45,780 nt of DNA from Chloromonas sp. AAM2 (GCA_004335635.1 QAXH01004985.1:414-46193); one strand, 5' to 3'. Shown: positions 12,145-26,037, counted from the stretch's first letter. Numbers and translations: made by a program. The notes: a model not told the origin generated them from the letters alone.

Positions 12145-15100
12145 CTAAGACGTGCTCCGTGATGCGTCCAATTCCATCGCCGCTGCTAGCTGCAGGTCAT
12201 CAAATAACTCATCTTTCCAAGCGTCGTCGCCTGTGGCCAAGTCGATGTCGCTTGGGGGCCATTCTGGGACCGCCTGGCACAAATTGCGCGACAAGTCGTC
12301 ACCAATGTCGCATTGCAGCGCTCTGCTGCCTGGCAGGTGCGCCATGCTGTTGAGCAAATCGCAGCTGTTGCCATTCGCTCTCACATTGGATTGCGACCGC
12401 GTCAGGCAGCTGATCTGCATCTGATTCAAGTCTTGCGAGTCACTCAGCAGCGGCTCTTTGCTGTTTGCAAGCGTTCGCAGGCAATCAAACAAGCCGCTAT
12501 TGCTGCCATTCCGCGGCACCATGCCTTGCTGTGCCGTGGCGTTGGTGGTTGGCCACTGTGGCAAGGGTTTGTGCCCGCGCGGTGGTACCGGGTGATCGTC
12601 TAGCAATCTGGCCCATGCGGCGACGGCGGCAGCGTCACGCATAGCAACAGCTGAATAACTGCATATTTGTGCCAGCGGCTCCAGCCCCAGAGGGTGCTTC
12701 TGCTGCTCCTCCTCCTGCAGTTCCTGCTTCATAAGCAGCAGCTGCTGCGGCTGCTGGTGCTTCTGGCGGCCCAGCCGATGCTGCTGCTGTGGCTGCTCGT
12801 ACATGAACATGGCAGGTGGAGCAGAATATCCACAAGGCCTGTATAGCTCGGTCAGTGGGGCTTCACTGCTCAAGCCGCTGCTGGCACCACCAGCTGTGCG
12901 CCAGCAACTGCCACCTACCAACCAGCTATCACCAGCCACGGGTTCAGGTCCATGTGCATCCAGCAGCGGTGCCAGGGCTGCCGCTGGCTTGACATGGCGC
13001 TGCCTGCCACCTGTCTGCTGCCCTGTAGAAGCCCGTCCCAGTGGATTTGTCAAGTCTGATTCAAACCCACGCAGAACGGAATCTCCAGCCACACTACCAG
13101 CACAGCCAATGCCGCTGCAGCCAGACGCAGACAATTGTGGCTCCATGGCTTGGCAAGCTGCCCATGCTGTGACGCCTCCTGGGCAAGTGTAGCGTGGCTG
13201 AGGTTGGAGTGATGGTGGCTCATGTGGTCGCAGCTTGCACATATTGCAGGTGTCTGGGCCGATTGTGGTTGGAGAGGTGATTGTCGTGCGACTTGAATTT
13301 GGCACCTGTGTGCAGGCAACCGAGATGGACAACGATATGGGTGCAAAAGTGGAGTGATCACAATTGCATCATTGAGGAAATCAATGTCATGAGGCCCGTA
13401 GAATCATAGTGATCAGTCAGGTCAGCACATGCCTGTGCATCCAATCAGGACGCTTGTTCAGGCATCGCTGTTGGGCGGTTTCCTGGCAGTTTGCAGCAGC
13501 GCTCTGCACAAGGAATCAACTCACGGTGTAGCTACAACTTACGGCTAAACGGAACACTGCTTCCATTCAAGTCCAGGGCATCTGCCAACAAGACGTGTTC
13601 TGTCAACCATCACGTGCCAAGTGCAACCTCCTACTGCTTATGCTCATGGCAATGAACGAAAGGTTCGTGCTCATGTGCTAAGCGTACTTGACTTGCTCTT
13701 GATGCCCGTAGCACAGCTCACCTGGCTAGCAGTGCTCTGGAAACAAGCAGCAACCAACTGGGCATCAGCCAGTGGTTGCACGTCCGGCCACGCATCAGGC
13801 ATGCCCAACTCAGTCCACTGCTGCTCACGGCCCGAACCACGCTGTACAGCGCTGGCGCAGCTCAGGCCTTCAGCCAGGTCCATGCAAGGTGTATCTGACG
13901 GGGAAACCAGTGCTGCAGTGTTGGCACTGGAAATGGCGTAGTTGAGCGTAAGGGCTTGGGTGGCTTGGGAGGTGGTGGTGGCAGTTGCGATAGCAGTGCC
14001 AGGTAGCTGCAGGGGAAGAGGCCGCGTGGTGCGTGTCGCTGTGGTGGTTGTGGTGGTCACTGGAAGCCCTTCCGTGCGTGCTGTCACAGCTGTGAGTGTT
14101 GGTAGCCGTGCTGGTAAGCCGGGCAGCCAGCCGTGCATGCTGTCAGAGGCTTGCTGTGCTAGCCAAGTGTCTGTGGGCGGCGGCCAGTGTGGTTGCACGT
14201 CTACTACAGGCGTTTCCGCTCCATTCCTGAGAACACTGACATGCCCGATGGCCGCCTCAGGCCAGGCTGGGACCGTTTCTTTCTCTGGCTGCGCATGTGT
14301 CACAGTGTCAGGCCAGGCCAGGGCAGTCGCTGCTGGCAACGGCACGAACGTCTCCAGAATTTCAGACTCAGTAAGGAGCAAGTCAGCAGCAGGCTCACAC
14401 TTGTTGCTGGGCAGACGGGTCTCCTGATGACTGTGTGTGCCATGGCCAGAAATGGCCACGCATCTAGGCGGCAGGCCCTGCATAAAGTCAGGCAGCGCTT
14501 GCACGGTTGACCAGAGTGTGTCAGGGGCAGAGGAGGCCAGAGGTGGCTTGGCAGCGGCGGTCGCAATGATTGTGGCTGTGGCAGCAGGGCCGGCTGGGGC
14601 CATGGTAGGGACGGCCGCCAGGTGGCTGGCGACGACAGCGTGCCTGCGGCTGTGCGACAGTAGGTTGGCTTGCGGAGCAAGGCGTGACGCCAGGGTCGGC
14701 TGTGCTGCTGTGGTAGTGTTGGTCTGATTACTCAGCGGCTGCCTTGCGCTGTGCCAGGCTGTACCTAGCACTGTCTTCGGTTCGGCACAGCTAGTGAGCG
14801 CCAGTTTAGGCACAGGTGTGGACTCCGTGGAAAACCTGGGGTCAAGTATGTTCTCCTCAGTTGGCCACATGTTGCTGGATGACTTGAGGCGTAGAGTCAG
14901 ACCTTCCCTCTCAGCCAGCTGCTCGCTTATGTCGCTGTCAAGGCTTGGCGAAGCAGACTGGCGGGCGCTCCGGCCTTTCACAGGGCTGGGCTGTTGGCTT
15001 AAGCCATACTTGTCGACTGTTGGACGTTGGCATGTGACGTGCTGTGGGCTGGGTTGCTGTGCGGCAGGTGCCGCGGGCTGCCTGTCAGCGGAAACTATGC

Positions 15101-16751
15101 CAAGTGTGACCCCACACTCCATGTCAGGCTCATGCTTCACCATGTCAGGCTCACCCATGTCGCATGCTTCGTCCATGTCATCAGGCCCATCGTCACCACC
15201 AGTCATGAGATCGAGTGCACTGCCAAGCACGGCTGCTGGTGCTTTCAACTCGCTGCTGGCACGCCTGACCTTGCCCTGTGCTGTCTTGCTGGCGTACACG
15301 TGCTTGTACTTAGTCACTCGCTTGTTCACCACCGCCTTGTCAACGGTGTGGTCTGGGTTCAACATAATGGCATTGATGTCCTGACTGATCTTGCGCAGCA
15401 GATCCTGTTGAATCAGAGGAAAGATGGAGTTTTGGCCCTTGACACATCGCCACATATTGTTGCGAGTTATGCACTGGATTTGAAAATGGCACATGACAAA
15501 TGGAGACAGCACACAAGCCTGCATCGCTCCAGTTACATGCATGTTGTAATCTTCTGCTGTTGTGCGTTTTGCTGCACTGCTTCCTGCCATCGTACTTGTT
15601 CTGTCTAGCTGGCTGCTCCATTGAACTGCACTGCCCTGTTCTGTCACATGCGGGTATCCTGGACCAACAATTATCTTACCTCCTGTTCTGCGGGGTCTGA
15701 CAGGGGTTGCTGCAGGTGGTGACTGCGCAGAGCGTACAGGCTGGCAAGCTTGCGGTGCGGCCAGCGGTGCACGCCAAGAGCTGCGCAGCAACGTTTGAGG
15801 CTCGACAAGCCCATGCCCAACCGCCGAGCAGCGTCCTCCCTGCTGAGATTGAACACCTGCAAACAAGGGTGCAATGTGTGAGGAGTGCACTGGGTGGCAG
15901 CAGGCAAGTGCACAAGAGGCATCAAAGAGGTAGCGTTAACGTGGATGATGAGCAGGCAAGCAGCTTGTGGTGTAGGCTGTGCGTCATGGTCGGAACTCAA
16001 TGATCTGCACAGTAGGTCAAATTGCAGCCAGGTGTGTGATAGCTGAGCGCATGCACAGGAAGCAAATGCAAAGGCGAGCAACTGCCTTGTGAACTAGGTT
16101 GAGCTTGCGCACGTGCTGGACTTGGCCTTGTACATGCCACTGATGCTGGCGTCTGTTGAAGTCCCGATTCAAAGTCAAAGCATTGATGGAGCATTGATGG
16201 TCGTGGCGGGCTTGGCATGCCAGCCACTGCCAAGAAAGCGTGCAATGCAGCTTCACTGAGGGCTCAACAGATACAATAGTGCACAATGCCTGCGGGATGT
16301 CTGGCCATCAAGAAAGGATGAGGTTCGCATTGCCTCATGCGTCCAAAGTCTTCCGGCAAGTGACCCAAACAGACACTCCTGGCTCTCTTACCGGCCGTAG
16401 GTCATCCAAAACGATCGATGCAGCAGAGCGAGAGCGGTAAGGGTGTGAATGAGGCTCCGGGCGGGGTACAGTGGGCATTAGCACGTTTTCGCGCGTAATC
16501 TCCACCTGTCGGAGCACGTCAAACCCATGGCCAGAGAGCTCGTTGAAGGACGGCAGGTTGCTCAGCGTTTGCAGCAGTGGCACGTTCATTTCGAAGTTCT
16601 CCTTGACTGTCGCCAGACGGGGGTTTGGAGCTGCCGGTCCCTGTTCAGAGCTCGCAAATCCCTCTTGCCCAATGCCACTGGCCACTGCTGCCGCTGCAGC
16701 CAAGCATTGCTTGCGAGGTAGGTTGGCCCTGCCGCCCGCGCTGGGCAACAT
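12145..16751 (-). CDS. RWP-RK domain transcription factor, copy 1
   Basis: Nuclear DNA-binding regulator, predicted 1,126 residues. Minus-strand exons, all phase 0: 16751-16392, 15856-15680, 15404-13722, 13305-12145. The start is the ATG at 16751. Exon 1 contains a block shared with copy 2 ([12 protein letters not shown]). Exon 2 is the RWP-RK core, starting [20 protein letters not shown] and carrying the diagnostic RWPHRK at residues 151-156. RWP-RK proteins regulate nitrogen responses (NLP, NIT2) or gamete and egg programmes (RKD, MID). Without PB1 or GAF-type signals the RKD/MID-like class is more likely, but this is inference. The long C-terminal part is Thr/Ala/Pro-rich, then moderately Gln-rich, and ends in a block shared with copy 2 ([11 protein letters not shown]). 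Exon 3 corresponds to exons 3 and 4 of copy 2, so the two copies differ by one intron. Confidence 0.88.
15031..15799 (-). repeat. block nearly identical to RWP-RK copy 2 (inverted repeat arm 1)
   Basis: Reverse-complement partner of 30540-31309. Covers the 3' two-thirds of exon 2, all of intron 2 (275 bases here, 277 in copy 2) and the start of exon 3. The first 126 bases have no mismatch, including the whole sequence encoding RWPHRK. The intron differs at about 16 positions. On the exon-2 side similarity drops abruptly, with about ten mismatches in the 57 bases before the break. On the exon-3 side it fades after the sequence encoding PSPQHVT. Confidence 0.9.
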
Positions 16752-18513
16752 CAGGCGGGCTGCGCAGACTCTGGCCTATTCCGTGGAATGTTGGTGGAGG
16801 GCGCTTAACGTTATGCGGGATCAGTGGACGCACGGCATGAATGCATGAATGGGTCAACCAGAGGAAACACCGACCACAGTTTGAACCGTTAACTGACGTG
16901 CAGATCACGTTGCTTCAGGCCCGACAAGCATGTGTCGTAGGAAGGACGCAAATGTCAAAAGGGCCGAGGGCCGCTCACAGAAACCGAGCCACAAGTAACT
17001 GCCGGGCACTCATTCCTTTGGCGCAATTCTCCCTCCTGCTTTCACAGGCGTAATCCTCCCAGGCGCGATTGATACTCAATTGATGGCATTGTGCGGACCG
17101 ACATACCCGATGGGCCCGTGCAAGGATGCAAGCTTCAGTTGGGTTGCATTATCCGTGCGCCTGATTTGTAATCGTCTGCCTGCTGGTCCACGAGAGGCAC
17201 GTTACATGGCGGGCAACGCGGCATCGCGGTCAGTGGGCCTTTTCTCGTGAAATTGTGCGAAATTGATGGAGTGTGAGCAATGCGTTCGCCTACACCCAGA
17301 AATTGACTTGATGGATGGTTGCAGACTGCCATTTGAAGCCCTCAGATTGTACGGTTAAAGCTGATACTTGCACGTCGCCCCCATGACTGAAGGTGGCCAC
17401 CCGGTCATCTCAACTGCCCCAATCATGCAGCAAATCGGCCTTCAACGCTTGAACATGAGCATCAATGCTCTCTAACTTGATAGTTCCGCTGGCTGACTCC
17501 ATGAGCACGGCAAGACCGGAAAGGGTGCTTGGTGTGGGCCCCCCTGAAGAAATCAATTGAGCTTCACTGGCCTGTGAATTAAGTGCTGCACCTGATCGCA
17601 GCAATGCTGTATGGCAAGCGTCTCAAGTGCCACCATGCACTAGCCTCACCCATTCTGCACATGCCCCTTCCAAGCTTTCCCTTGTGCACCATCTGGTCAT
17701 TGTGACGCATCGGTATGGAGGTAAGCTGCATTCAAGAGACACTTAACATGGCATGACGAATTCCTTGTATGATGGGCTGTTACTTGCATTCTACATATCA
17801 AGCTTACAGGTTGATCCTTCAACACCAATTGGGCCAGCACGGCCTGATCGTGACAAGCGCATTCATAGGGGAATCCTGATTGACCCTGTAACAACTCAGG
17901 GTCGAGCACATAATCTCGAACGCCAATGTCCCCCCATGCTCGAATGCTTTCATCCTGGCCGCCAAAACCAAGGTTCAGGCACAAGCTCGTGTGGTCTGAC
18001 TGGTTTCTGGAGAACAGGGCAGGCGTTGATCTTGGAGGCAAGCAGACAAGGATGGCCCTGAAAGAGATGGACTGCAATCCTCACATCAAAACCGTCATGG
18101 ACAGGTGTTTGCTCCACACAAAGGCAGGCAAACGAGGATGGCCGGCTCGCAAGCCACCCACCAAAACTCTGCGCAATGAGCCTCAGCGCAAACGAAAGAA
18201 CAACGACCAGGAAGGAATGCCCAGTGTTCAAGAGAGGATTGCAGCAGTTTGTTTGGTGCATCTATGTCAAGAGCAGTTTGTTTGCAGCATTTCCCGTTCC
18301 GAATTGCAAGCATGATGATTCAGCAAAAAGGCATGTGGTGCAATGCCACTTGTGTGTCAAGTGTCAAGTAAGCAAGTGTACTGATCCAATCCACATTGCC
18401 TCTGTTCTCAAAGCTCACCCATACACAGCGTAAGATATCTAGCAGGCACCTGTTAGCATGAAAATCACTTTTCAGGTTTAGCTTGAGCACTGGACTGAAG
18501 CACGCTATCATGG
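16752..18513. other. intergenic region: RWP-RK copy 1 promoter and 3' side of the Tim17-like gene
   Basis: No confident gene. It must hold the promoter of RWP-RK copy 1 and the 3' UTR of the Tim17-family gene, both transcribed leftward. Short overlapping frames exist on both strands at 17700-18320, none with a recognisable domain. A possible small exon at 17410-17602 is listed separately. Confidence 0.55.
17410..17602 (-). CDS. possible terminal exon, unidentified
   Basis: Minus-strand frame opening at an acceptor-like GATCAG and ending in TGA at 17410. It contains SGLAVLMESASGTIKLESID and then a helical stretch HVQALKADLLHDW. The composition looks protein-like, but no partner exon was found. 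It could be a 3' exon of a small gene, an alternative last exon of the Tim17-like gene, or chance. Confidence 0.22.
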
Positions 18514-20082
18514 TCAGCATTGGCTGAAGTACGGGTGAGCAAGCACATGCCCTAACCACATCACTGGCGGCATAGAAACGGCCGCAGGAAGCCCTAGCAC
18601 GCCCGGAAATTTATGGCCATCACCATGCTCCGCTCGTCCTCTCACGCCCTCGCCAGACCTGATCTCTGCTGAGCTGCACGTGATGCTGGAAACCGCTGAA
18701 AAAACCGCTTTTTGGCTGCACATTACAGGACTCAAAGCACTGTTGCTTTGGCTGCAGGTTGCATGATCTGCTGCTTGCTTGCTGCTGGTGTCAATGGAAG
18801 GGCTGCCTACGCTAGTTGATGCTGCAACTGGTGGTGGGCTGCCGGCAAGTGTGCATGCCGCACGAGCAAGCGCCACAATAGCCAGTGAGAGTTCATTGGG
18901 CGGGCAGTCACCGCTGCAGCAGCTACTCGAGCAGCCGTGGAGCTGCTGAGAAGCTGCTGCACAATAACAGCCGCTGGTGGTGGAGCAGCCGTGGCCAGCT
19001 GCAGTCAGCAGCTGCGGCTGGCCAGGGCCAGAGTGGCGGTGCCCGGGGTAGAAGCAAGACTGAAGCTCTGCAGCGGAGGCGGCCGGTGTTTCAGTCGCAC
19101 CTGCATGCAATGTCGAGGCATAGATTGTTGGCCCAAGTGAGCCACACGAGAACGCATGGCATTCTGAACCAAACCGCTTGAAAGATGGCACGGCCACGTG
19201 CACAGCGGAATCAAGCAAGGTGTGATGTTGTGTTGCCATGCCTGTCAAACACAATGCTAGTGGTGGTCATGAAATGAGTGCTGGTTATGCTGTTGAGAAC
19301 AATGTGTGCCTGCATGCTGACACCATAGCAGGCTCAACCTGCACCATTGTCTCTTACCGGCAAAGTCCACTATGTAGGACACGAAGCCCAGGCCTGCGCA
19401 TGACTGCATGGCAGATGCAGGACCACCCTGCCAGCCCAGCAACAGTCCAGTCGCACAGCCTGCCAAGCCACGATTCCAGCCATCATCTCGTAGCCGAATG
19501 CGAGTGGCTAGGCAATGCACCCATGTGTAGACGCCTGATACCAGGCCAAGGCCAAGAGTGGAGCGCCAGCCGTCAGCAGCCCACAGCTGCCATGCACTGA
19601 AGCGTCGGTTACGTAGCATGGACGGGACGGCTCCAAAGACAAAGCCGAGCTGAAGGCAGTGCAGCCACAACAAGGGTTCGGCCTGTGATCCCAGTTGAAG
19701 CGTCCGGTACACCAGGGCGCATGATCAACATGGTGTAGACAGGGGCAGAGGAGCCATGCAATTTCATGCGCAAACCCTAAAGGTAAGGTAACCTGATGAC
19801 GGTGATTGACCAAGTGGGCCACATTCTAGTACTCACCACACCCGCGCCCATGGCAGAAGAGAGGCCGGTGAGGATGCAGGGCTGTTGCGGCCAGGCGGGG
19901 GAGGCAATTAAGGATTGTTTTTGTGGCTCAGCCGGCACTGTTGCGATCAGTGCCTCTGTCGCTGAAGGCGGGTTCGCAACAGGCTCCGGTGGCCTGATCC
20001 TGACTGAAACCACTTTGTCTGTAACGTGGACGTCCGATGGCTGAGGCATCATGGCTGCACCCTTGTCGTTCCTTGCGGCCAT
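18514..20082 (-). CDS. Tim17/Tim22/Tim23-family membrane protein
   Basis: Predicted protein of a family that forms protein-import channels or assembly factors in mitochondrial or plastid membranes. Minus-strand exons 20082-19837, 19682-19358 and 19241-18514 are phase-consistent and total 432 residues. The ATG at 20082 opens a hydrophilic N-terminus. The family core spans exons 1-2: ILTGLSSAMGAG, then LGLVSGVYTWVHCLATRIR, RDDGWNRGLAGCATG and a last glycine-rich helix (AMQSCAGLGFVSYIVDF). Short glycine-spaced helices followed by R-x-D-D-x-x-N and A-G-x-x-T-G are typical of this family. Whether it is a Tim22, a TIMMDC1-like assembly factor or a plastid HP20/OEP16 relative cannot be decided here. 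Exon 3 (Ser/Ala/Cys-rich, about 240 residues) fits by phase and an acceptor only and could be wrong; the usual family length is 150-250 residues. Confidence 0.68.
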
Positions 20083-20453
20083 GGCTGGTGCCAATCTGCT
20101 CAACTGTGCTCTGAATGCGCCTGGACCGTGGACGGGCTGATGCCGTTACTCGTGTCCGTTTCCATCCATCCAGGATCCATTATCCAGGATTCAGACAGCC
20201 GACTTGGATCATGCTAAGCCCTCGGAAGGTGCAGCGATCCTGCCAGGTGACTGCCAAGAAACATGCCTCGGACCTTGGAAGCTCATGTTATACAGGGGTT
20301 GGAACATGGGCTACGTGTCAGAAGAGCTCGATCATTCAGTACTGCGTAAGAACATACAGCACAGAATACTAGTGGCTCTTGTATAACAGCTGGTATGGGT
20401 TTTAGCTTGTCGTACCGCGGAAGTGGATCCCTTTGACGCAAAAAAAAAAGATG

Positions 20454-20471
20454 TTTGCCAGTTCTGGGACA
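20454..20471 (+). repeat. solitary copy of the MITE-like terminal motif
   Basis: TTTGCCAGTTCTGGGACA preceded by an A-run, as at the ends of the element at 37489-37842. No oppositely oriented partner lies within the next several hundred bases, so this is a solo end or a remnant. Confidence 0.6.
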
Positions 20472-21068
20472 GTTTCCAAGAACGACACTGGAACCAGTGT
20501 GGCGACAGCAAAGCCCGTGAGAGCAGGGTTCATGCCAGAGTACATGGTCTAGGGTTAGTCAGGGAGGCAGGGAAGTATGACACTGTAGTTACAGCAGGTG
20601 AGGCAACTGGGCCAACAAAATGCTGTTAGTCAACAAAATCAACACAGAAAAGGCAGGCAAAGCCCACTCGTACAGGCCCCGTAGAATCAAAGCTTTTTCA
20701 AAACAGTTACGGGTGGCAGTTACAGGCTGCCTGTAGGAAACCCAGGCCCGATTTACCGGCCTGATTTAAACGGGAATCTAGTGCGGTGTAGTGCCAGCGA
20801 GTGCAGTCGATGCAGAAATGCACACATGCAGGTGGCACGCGCAGGCAGCAGTAGATGCAGAGGGACGGATGCATGCGAAATTGCATGCACATCTCAAGCT
20901 GACGATCCAAGCCGGTAGACGCAGACGCACGGCACCTGCGGCAGCACCTACCGTTGGCACTTTGTGGCTGATGAGCATAACAAACACAAGAGTGGTTAAT
21001 CCAAGGCTTTCAGTGACAATGGGTATGTTGCCTTGTGAGAATGAGGACTTGAGTGGCCACCGGATTCT

Positions 21069-21629
21069 TCAAATAACACATACGGTGTGGGCAGTAGTAA
21101 TCTTCAACCTGCATGGTGCAGCCGTTTGTTGTGCATACATTTCCGAGTTGGCACGGTAAGACTGACCATACCGTAACCCACAACTTTCAGACACCCTTGT
21201 GCTGGTGTTCATGAAGCCAAGCTCGAAGTAAACGTGAAACAGCGCCAAATTGTGCTTTCCCGCAAACGGAATGCTTTTAGAAGGTGCTTTGTGCCTATCA
21301 ACAATTGACATTGTGAGGGTTGCCATCTCACTAGCTCTGACACTGATCTTGACCCGGACAATCTTTAAAACCATGCCATTTCTATGGCTAACAGGATGCT
21401 TTCGGAAGGCGTTCTGTGGGGTGATGGCCACAAGGGCCTCACCACCCCTTGCTGACACGGTCAGATTACCCTTTACTACGAGAAGTTTTTGCGCAAGTAG
21501 TTGGTATCTGCGTTGGACGTGCTTCCTGGTGTGCACTCCCTCCTTGTAACCCACAGCACTAAGCGCTTGGCTGACCAGGTTGCCGTGCTGCCTCTGACGT
21601 GGTGTAGAGTTTGAATCAGACTGCTCCAA
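21069..21629 (-). CDS. uncharacterised 186-codon open frame, possibly element-derived
   Basis: Longest open frame in this gene-poor stretch. It has no start-codon support: the frame opens with a non-ATG codon and stays open upstream to a nearby stop. It reads LVVKGNLTVSARGGEALVAI and later KIVRVKISVRASEMATLTMS, an alternating hydrophobic pattern suggesting beta strands, then a hydrophobic run LALFHVYFELGFM. A 47-base part (21490-21536) recurs, 42 of 47 identical, in an intron at 44668-44714, which suggests a dispersed element rather than a single-copy gene. No family was recognised with confidence. Confidence 0.3.
   Translation of the reverse strand: MEQSDSNSTPRQRQHGNLVSQALSAVGYKEGVHTRKHVQRRYQLLAQKLLVVKGNLTVSARGGEALVAITPQNAFRKHPVSHRNGMVLKIVRVKISVRASEMATLTMSIVDRHKAPSKSIPFAGKHNLALFHVYFELGFMNTSTRVSESCGLRYGQSYRANSEMYAQQTAAPCRLKITTAHTVCVI
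21490..21536 (-). repeat. dispersed repeat shared with 44668-44714
   Basis: Read on the minus strand, GTGCACACCA..GAAGCACG and the following 28 bases match 44668-44714 on the plus strand at 42 of 47 positions. Both copies can be read in the same frame (VHT-KHVQR--QL-AQ). This is the only stretch the two loci clearly share. Confidence 0.7.
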
Positions 21630-22642
21630 TCCTTGACAAATGAGATCAAGTGCCCAGCATGCCCCAATTACAGCTGCTTATCCATGTTCTAGGCGGTGAC
21701 TAAACTTATTGCAAGCCCTGCAGGATGAATTTCCAGCAACCTGGGCTGCAACCTTCCCAGCAAACCTGGGCTGCAACCCAGCAGCCGCCATTCAGCACAC
21801 CTCCCGGGATAATCCACAAGGGGTACACGCCATGACTTAACCACTGCAAACCCGTAAATCTCTTGTGCCACCACATCAACAAACCGCGCAACAGACACCT
21901 GTCAAGCTTTCTGTTTTCAGGTGCCAAGAATTGGCCAGGCTGGTCATTCGCTCCGTGGCGAGCTTAGCTTCTCCCTACCTCTTGCCTCCTCTCGTGCAAT
22001 CACCAGAGTAGCATTTTTGAGCATACCAGACAAGAGTACACGCCTCACCATAGCGCACATTCATCAGAAAGAAAAATACCCATGGACAGATTAGGAAGGT
22101 GGTTGTGGATGCCACACCTATGTGTATGATAACATATGGGCAAGCTGTCAACACTTACAATCCGTGCTCGTTCATGTGTATGACGCGATATGCTCCACAT
22201 GTGAAGACTTGCAATCCCTTGTCATGCCGTCAAGTAATGCTCCAGATCATGCTGGATACACTCCTAGTCCAGTTTATGTTTGGCCGGGCAGCCGGTCATG
22301 GGTGTTGGAAAAACCAAGTGTGCTCCTGCACCACCAATCGCCCCAAGCCATGCCAACAAAAACACCAGCTGTTGTTTCTGTTCACGAGCTACATGGATAC
22401 ATGGGCCCAAAGATTGTCAGTGCCTGCATGAGCTGAGCTGGCACATGCCTGTGCCATGCCGCCTTTGTACCTTCACCTCTGGCAGCAAAAGAGTGCCTCC
22501 TGGCCATCAAGCCGTGCTGCCACAAGCCGCCAAGACGTGCTGAACAACAGCAGCCCGAGCCATGCGTGCAACAGAACCCCATTTCCTGCTGCTGCTTCTT
22601 GTGCCTTGACAGTGCGGCTGGACTTCCTGCGCCCTCCTTCGC

Positions 22643-23931
<1,289 letters not shown>

Positions 23932-24191
23932 TGTGCCAACAAGGTCTGGCTATCGGCTTTTGTCCTCCCAGTTAAACCCGAACCATCGCGTTGCGCAAAC
24001 TAGCCAAGAGCAATCAGCCTGACAAACCAGAACCCTGTAGCACAGCAAGGCGAATCAAGGCAATGCGCAGCGGGAGGGAGCCCGGTTACAAGTCCGGCTG
24101 GTCCTTGCCACATGGGCCATGTGCGTTTTTCGCCATGCATCGCAGCAGGCCTGTGAAAGCACCCGCACACCCCGTGATCCCGCAAATTCAA
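23932..24191. promoter_or_regulatory. divergent promoter region of UBC13 and the MoCF-domain gene
   Basis: At most 260 bases separate the UBC13 start codon from the proposed start of the rightward gene, so both 5' UTRs and promoters must share this interval unless one has an upstream exon. No TATA box or other clear element is seen. The assignment rests only on head-to-head arrangement. Confidence 0.5.
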
Positions 24192-25989
24192 ATGACCTCA
24201 TTAAGTTTGAAGTGCATTGCGCAGCAGTTGCATGTTAGACTGCCTGCTGTTTGCAATGCGCTACATGCGCACCACAGACAGTTAGGATCCTCTACTGGTA
24301 ACGAGCGCTCTCATATTCCATGCGGCTTTTTGAACATAGGCCATCGATGTTCGCTCAGCCATGCTGCTAAGGCAGCCCCTCAAGCTGCCTTGATGGTCAT
24401 TGGGGATGAGATTCTCAAAGGCAGCATTGCGGACACCAACACCCACTTCTTGGCCTCCCTCTTGTACAGGTGTTTATTATGTGGGAAGGTCTTGGCATTC
24501 GAAGCAATACATGTGCAGCATAGCTCCTGTACCTGTATGCAAGTTCATGCTTCTGGCTGTTTGTTCCTGCATTGTTCACCTCGATTGTTTTCTTGCTGAG
24601 AAGAACTCGATAAGGCGCCCATCCCTGTCATTGACAAACATTTCTTTCTCATCTTTGTATTCATATCCTGACATTGGGATATTGTGCAAGTAGTTAAGGA
24701 ATAGAAGAAAAAAAGGGTGATGTGTGCTACACAGCCCCTGAATCAAACATCATGCATTTTGCACCTTTGTTCCTGTGTTCCTGCTTTGTTCGCTTCGTTT
24801 TGTTCTCTTGCTCTGGATAGATCAGGGCGGTGCCCATCCCGGATGTGACCGGCAAATAACACCCTTGTAGTTCATCTCGATTACTAGCAGTTTTGCGGAA
24901 GCATTGGCTCATACTGTTTCTCTTGCTGCTGTTGTTCTCACCTTATCTGCTTAGCGGTGTGAGCCCGTGCAATGTTGCAAGCCAACGGACCCGCTTCGTC
25001 TCGCTCTGATTTCTGTACTTCACTTCCTGATTATCCTTATTCTGGCTGCAACCCACAACACGCGCTTGTCACATGATTTGCCTGTGTATGGCAACACAAC
25101 GCGCTGGTCTGATGATTTGCCTGTGTATGGCAACACAACTGTCGGTGGTGCGCGTTTCTTCTTGCATGCCTAATTCTGATTAGGCTCCCTCTCATAAGCC
25201 CAATCGCCCTGTTGCTTGCAGTCGTGGTGTTGATTTGGTACGAGTGGAGTTTGTGCCAGACGATGAAGGCGATATCGCCCATACAGTGAAGCGGCTGTGC
25301 AAGCGAGTAGGCGATACAGGTGCGGGCAAGCCATGTGGTTTCGACAGGTTCCTGACCCACGTGGCTCACTGACTCAGCTCAAAGGACACTGAAAAGAAGG
25401 AAATCAAGCCACAAAGAGGGTGCAAGACACTGGTCCGTAGGACTTGTCCTTAGTTATGGTATGATGTTGTTGTTGGTTATGGTATGATGTTGCTACTTGT
25501 CCTGCAACACATCTGTAGGGCTGGTAACTTACGGTAGGGTCACATAGTGGCAGTTACGAGTTGGCACCGTTGATGTGGTTTGTTGGTGAATTGCTCTGCC
25601 ACAAAACGGTTGTACGAGTGCAATGTTGACACGGCAGCATTTTCATTCAAGTGTACAAGTTGTATAGATTTCGTCCGTGCCTTCTGATCATGACAGCTTT
25701 AGTCAAGGAGTTGCGAGACCACAAGGCCATTTGCTCGACCACACGTATACATATAGAAGGCCCACATGCACCGAGACGTGATTGTGTTACGCCTGCCCCG
25801 CTGCAGGGTTTGTGTTCACTTCCGGAGGCATTGGTCCCACACATGATGATGTGACCTATGAGGCTCTGGCATCGGCCTTTGGTGGGTGTATGGATGTGCG
25901 TGTGGTATGAGTGTGTAACGGTGTGGGTGTGTGGGTGTAAACTATTTATTTTCTGATGAGTCATACCTCCAGCATAAGCCACAGTCAAC

Positions 25990-26037
<48 letters not shown>

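Larger units (their letters stand above)
20083..22642. other. gene-poor stretch between the Tim17-like gene and UBC13
   Basis: Presumably contains the Tim17-like promoter and the UBC13 3' UTR. It includes a solitary MITE-like end (20454-20471), a 186-codon minus-strand frame (21069-21629) and a short direct repeat of AACCTGGGCTGCAACC at about 21738 and 21764. No further gene was recognised. Confidence 0.5.

Noticed and set aside
13671..15890. A 739-codon open frame on the minus strand read as a single gene
   Set aside because: Its downstream part is exon 3 of RWP-RK copy 1, but its upstream part reads exon 2 out of frame and runs through intron 2. The RWP-RK motif lies in a different frame, and splice sites at 15680 and 15404 restore it.
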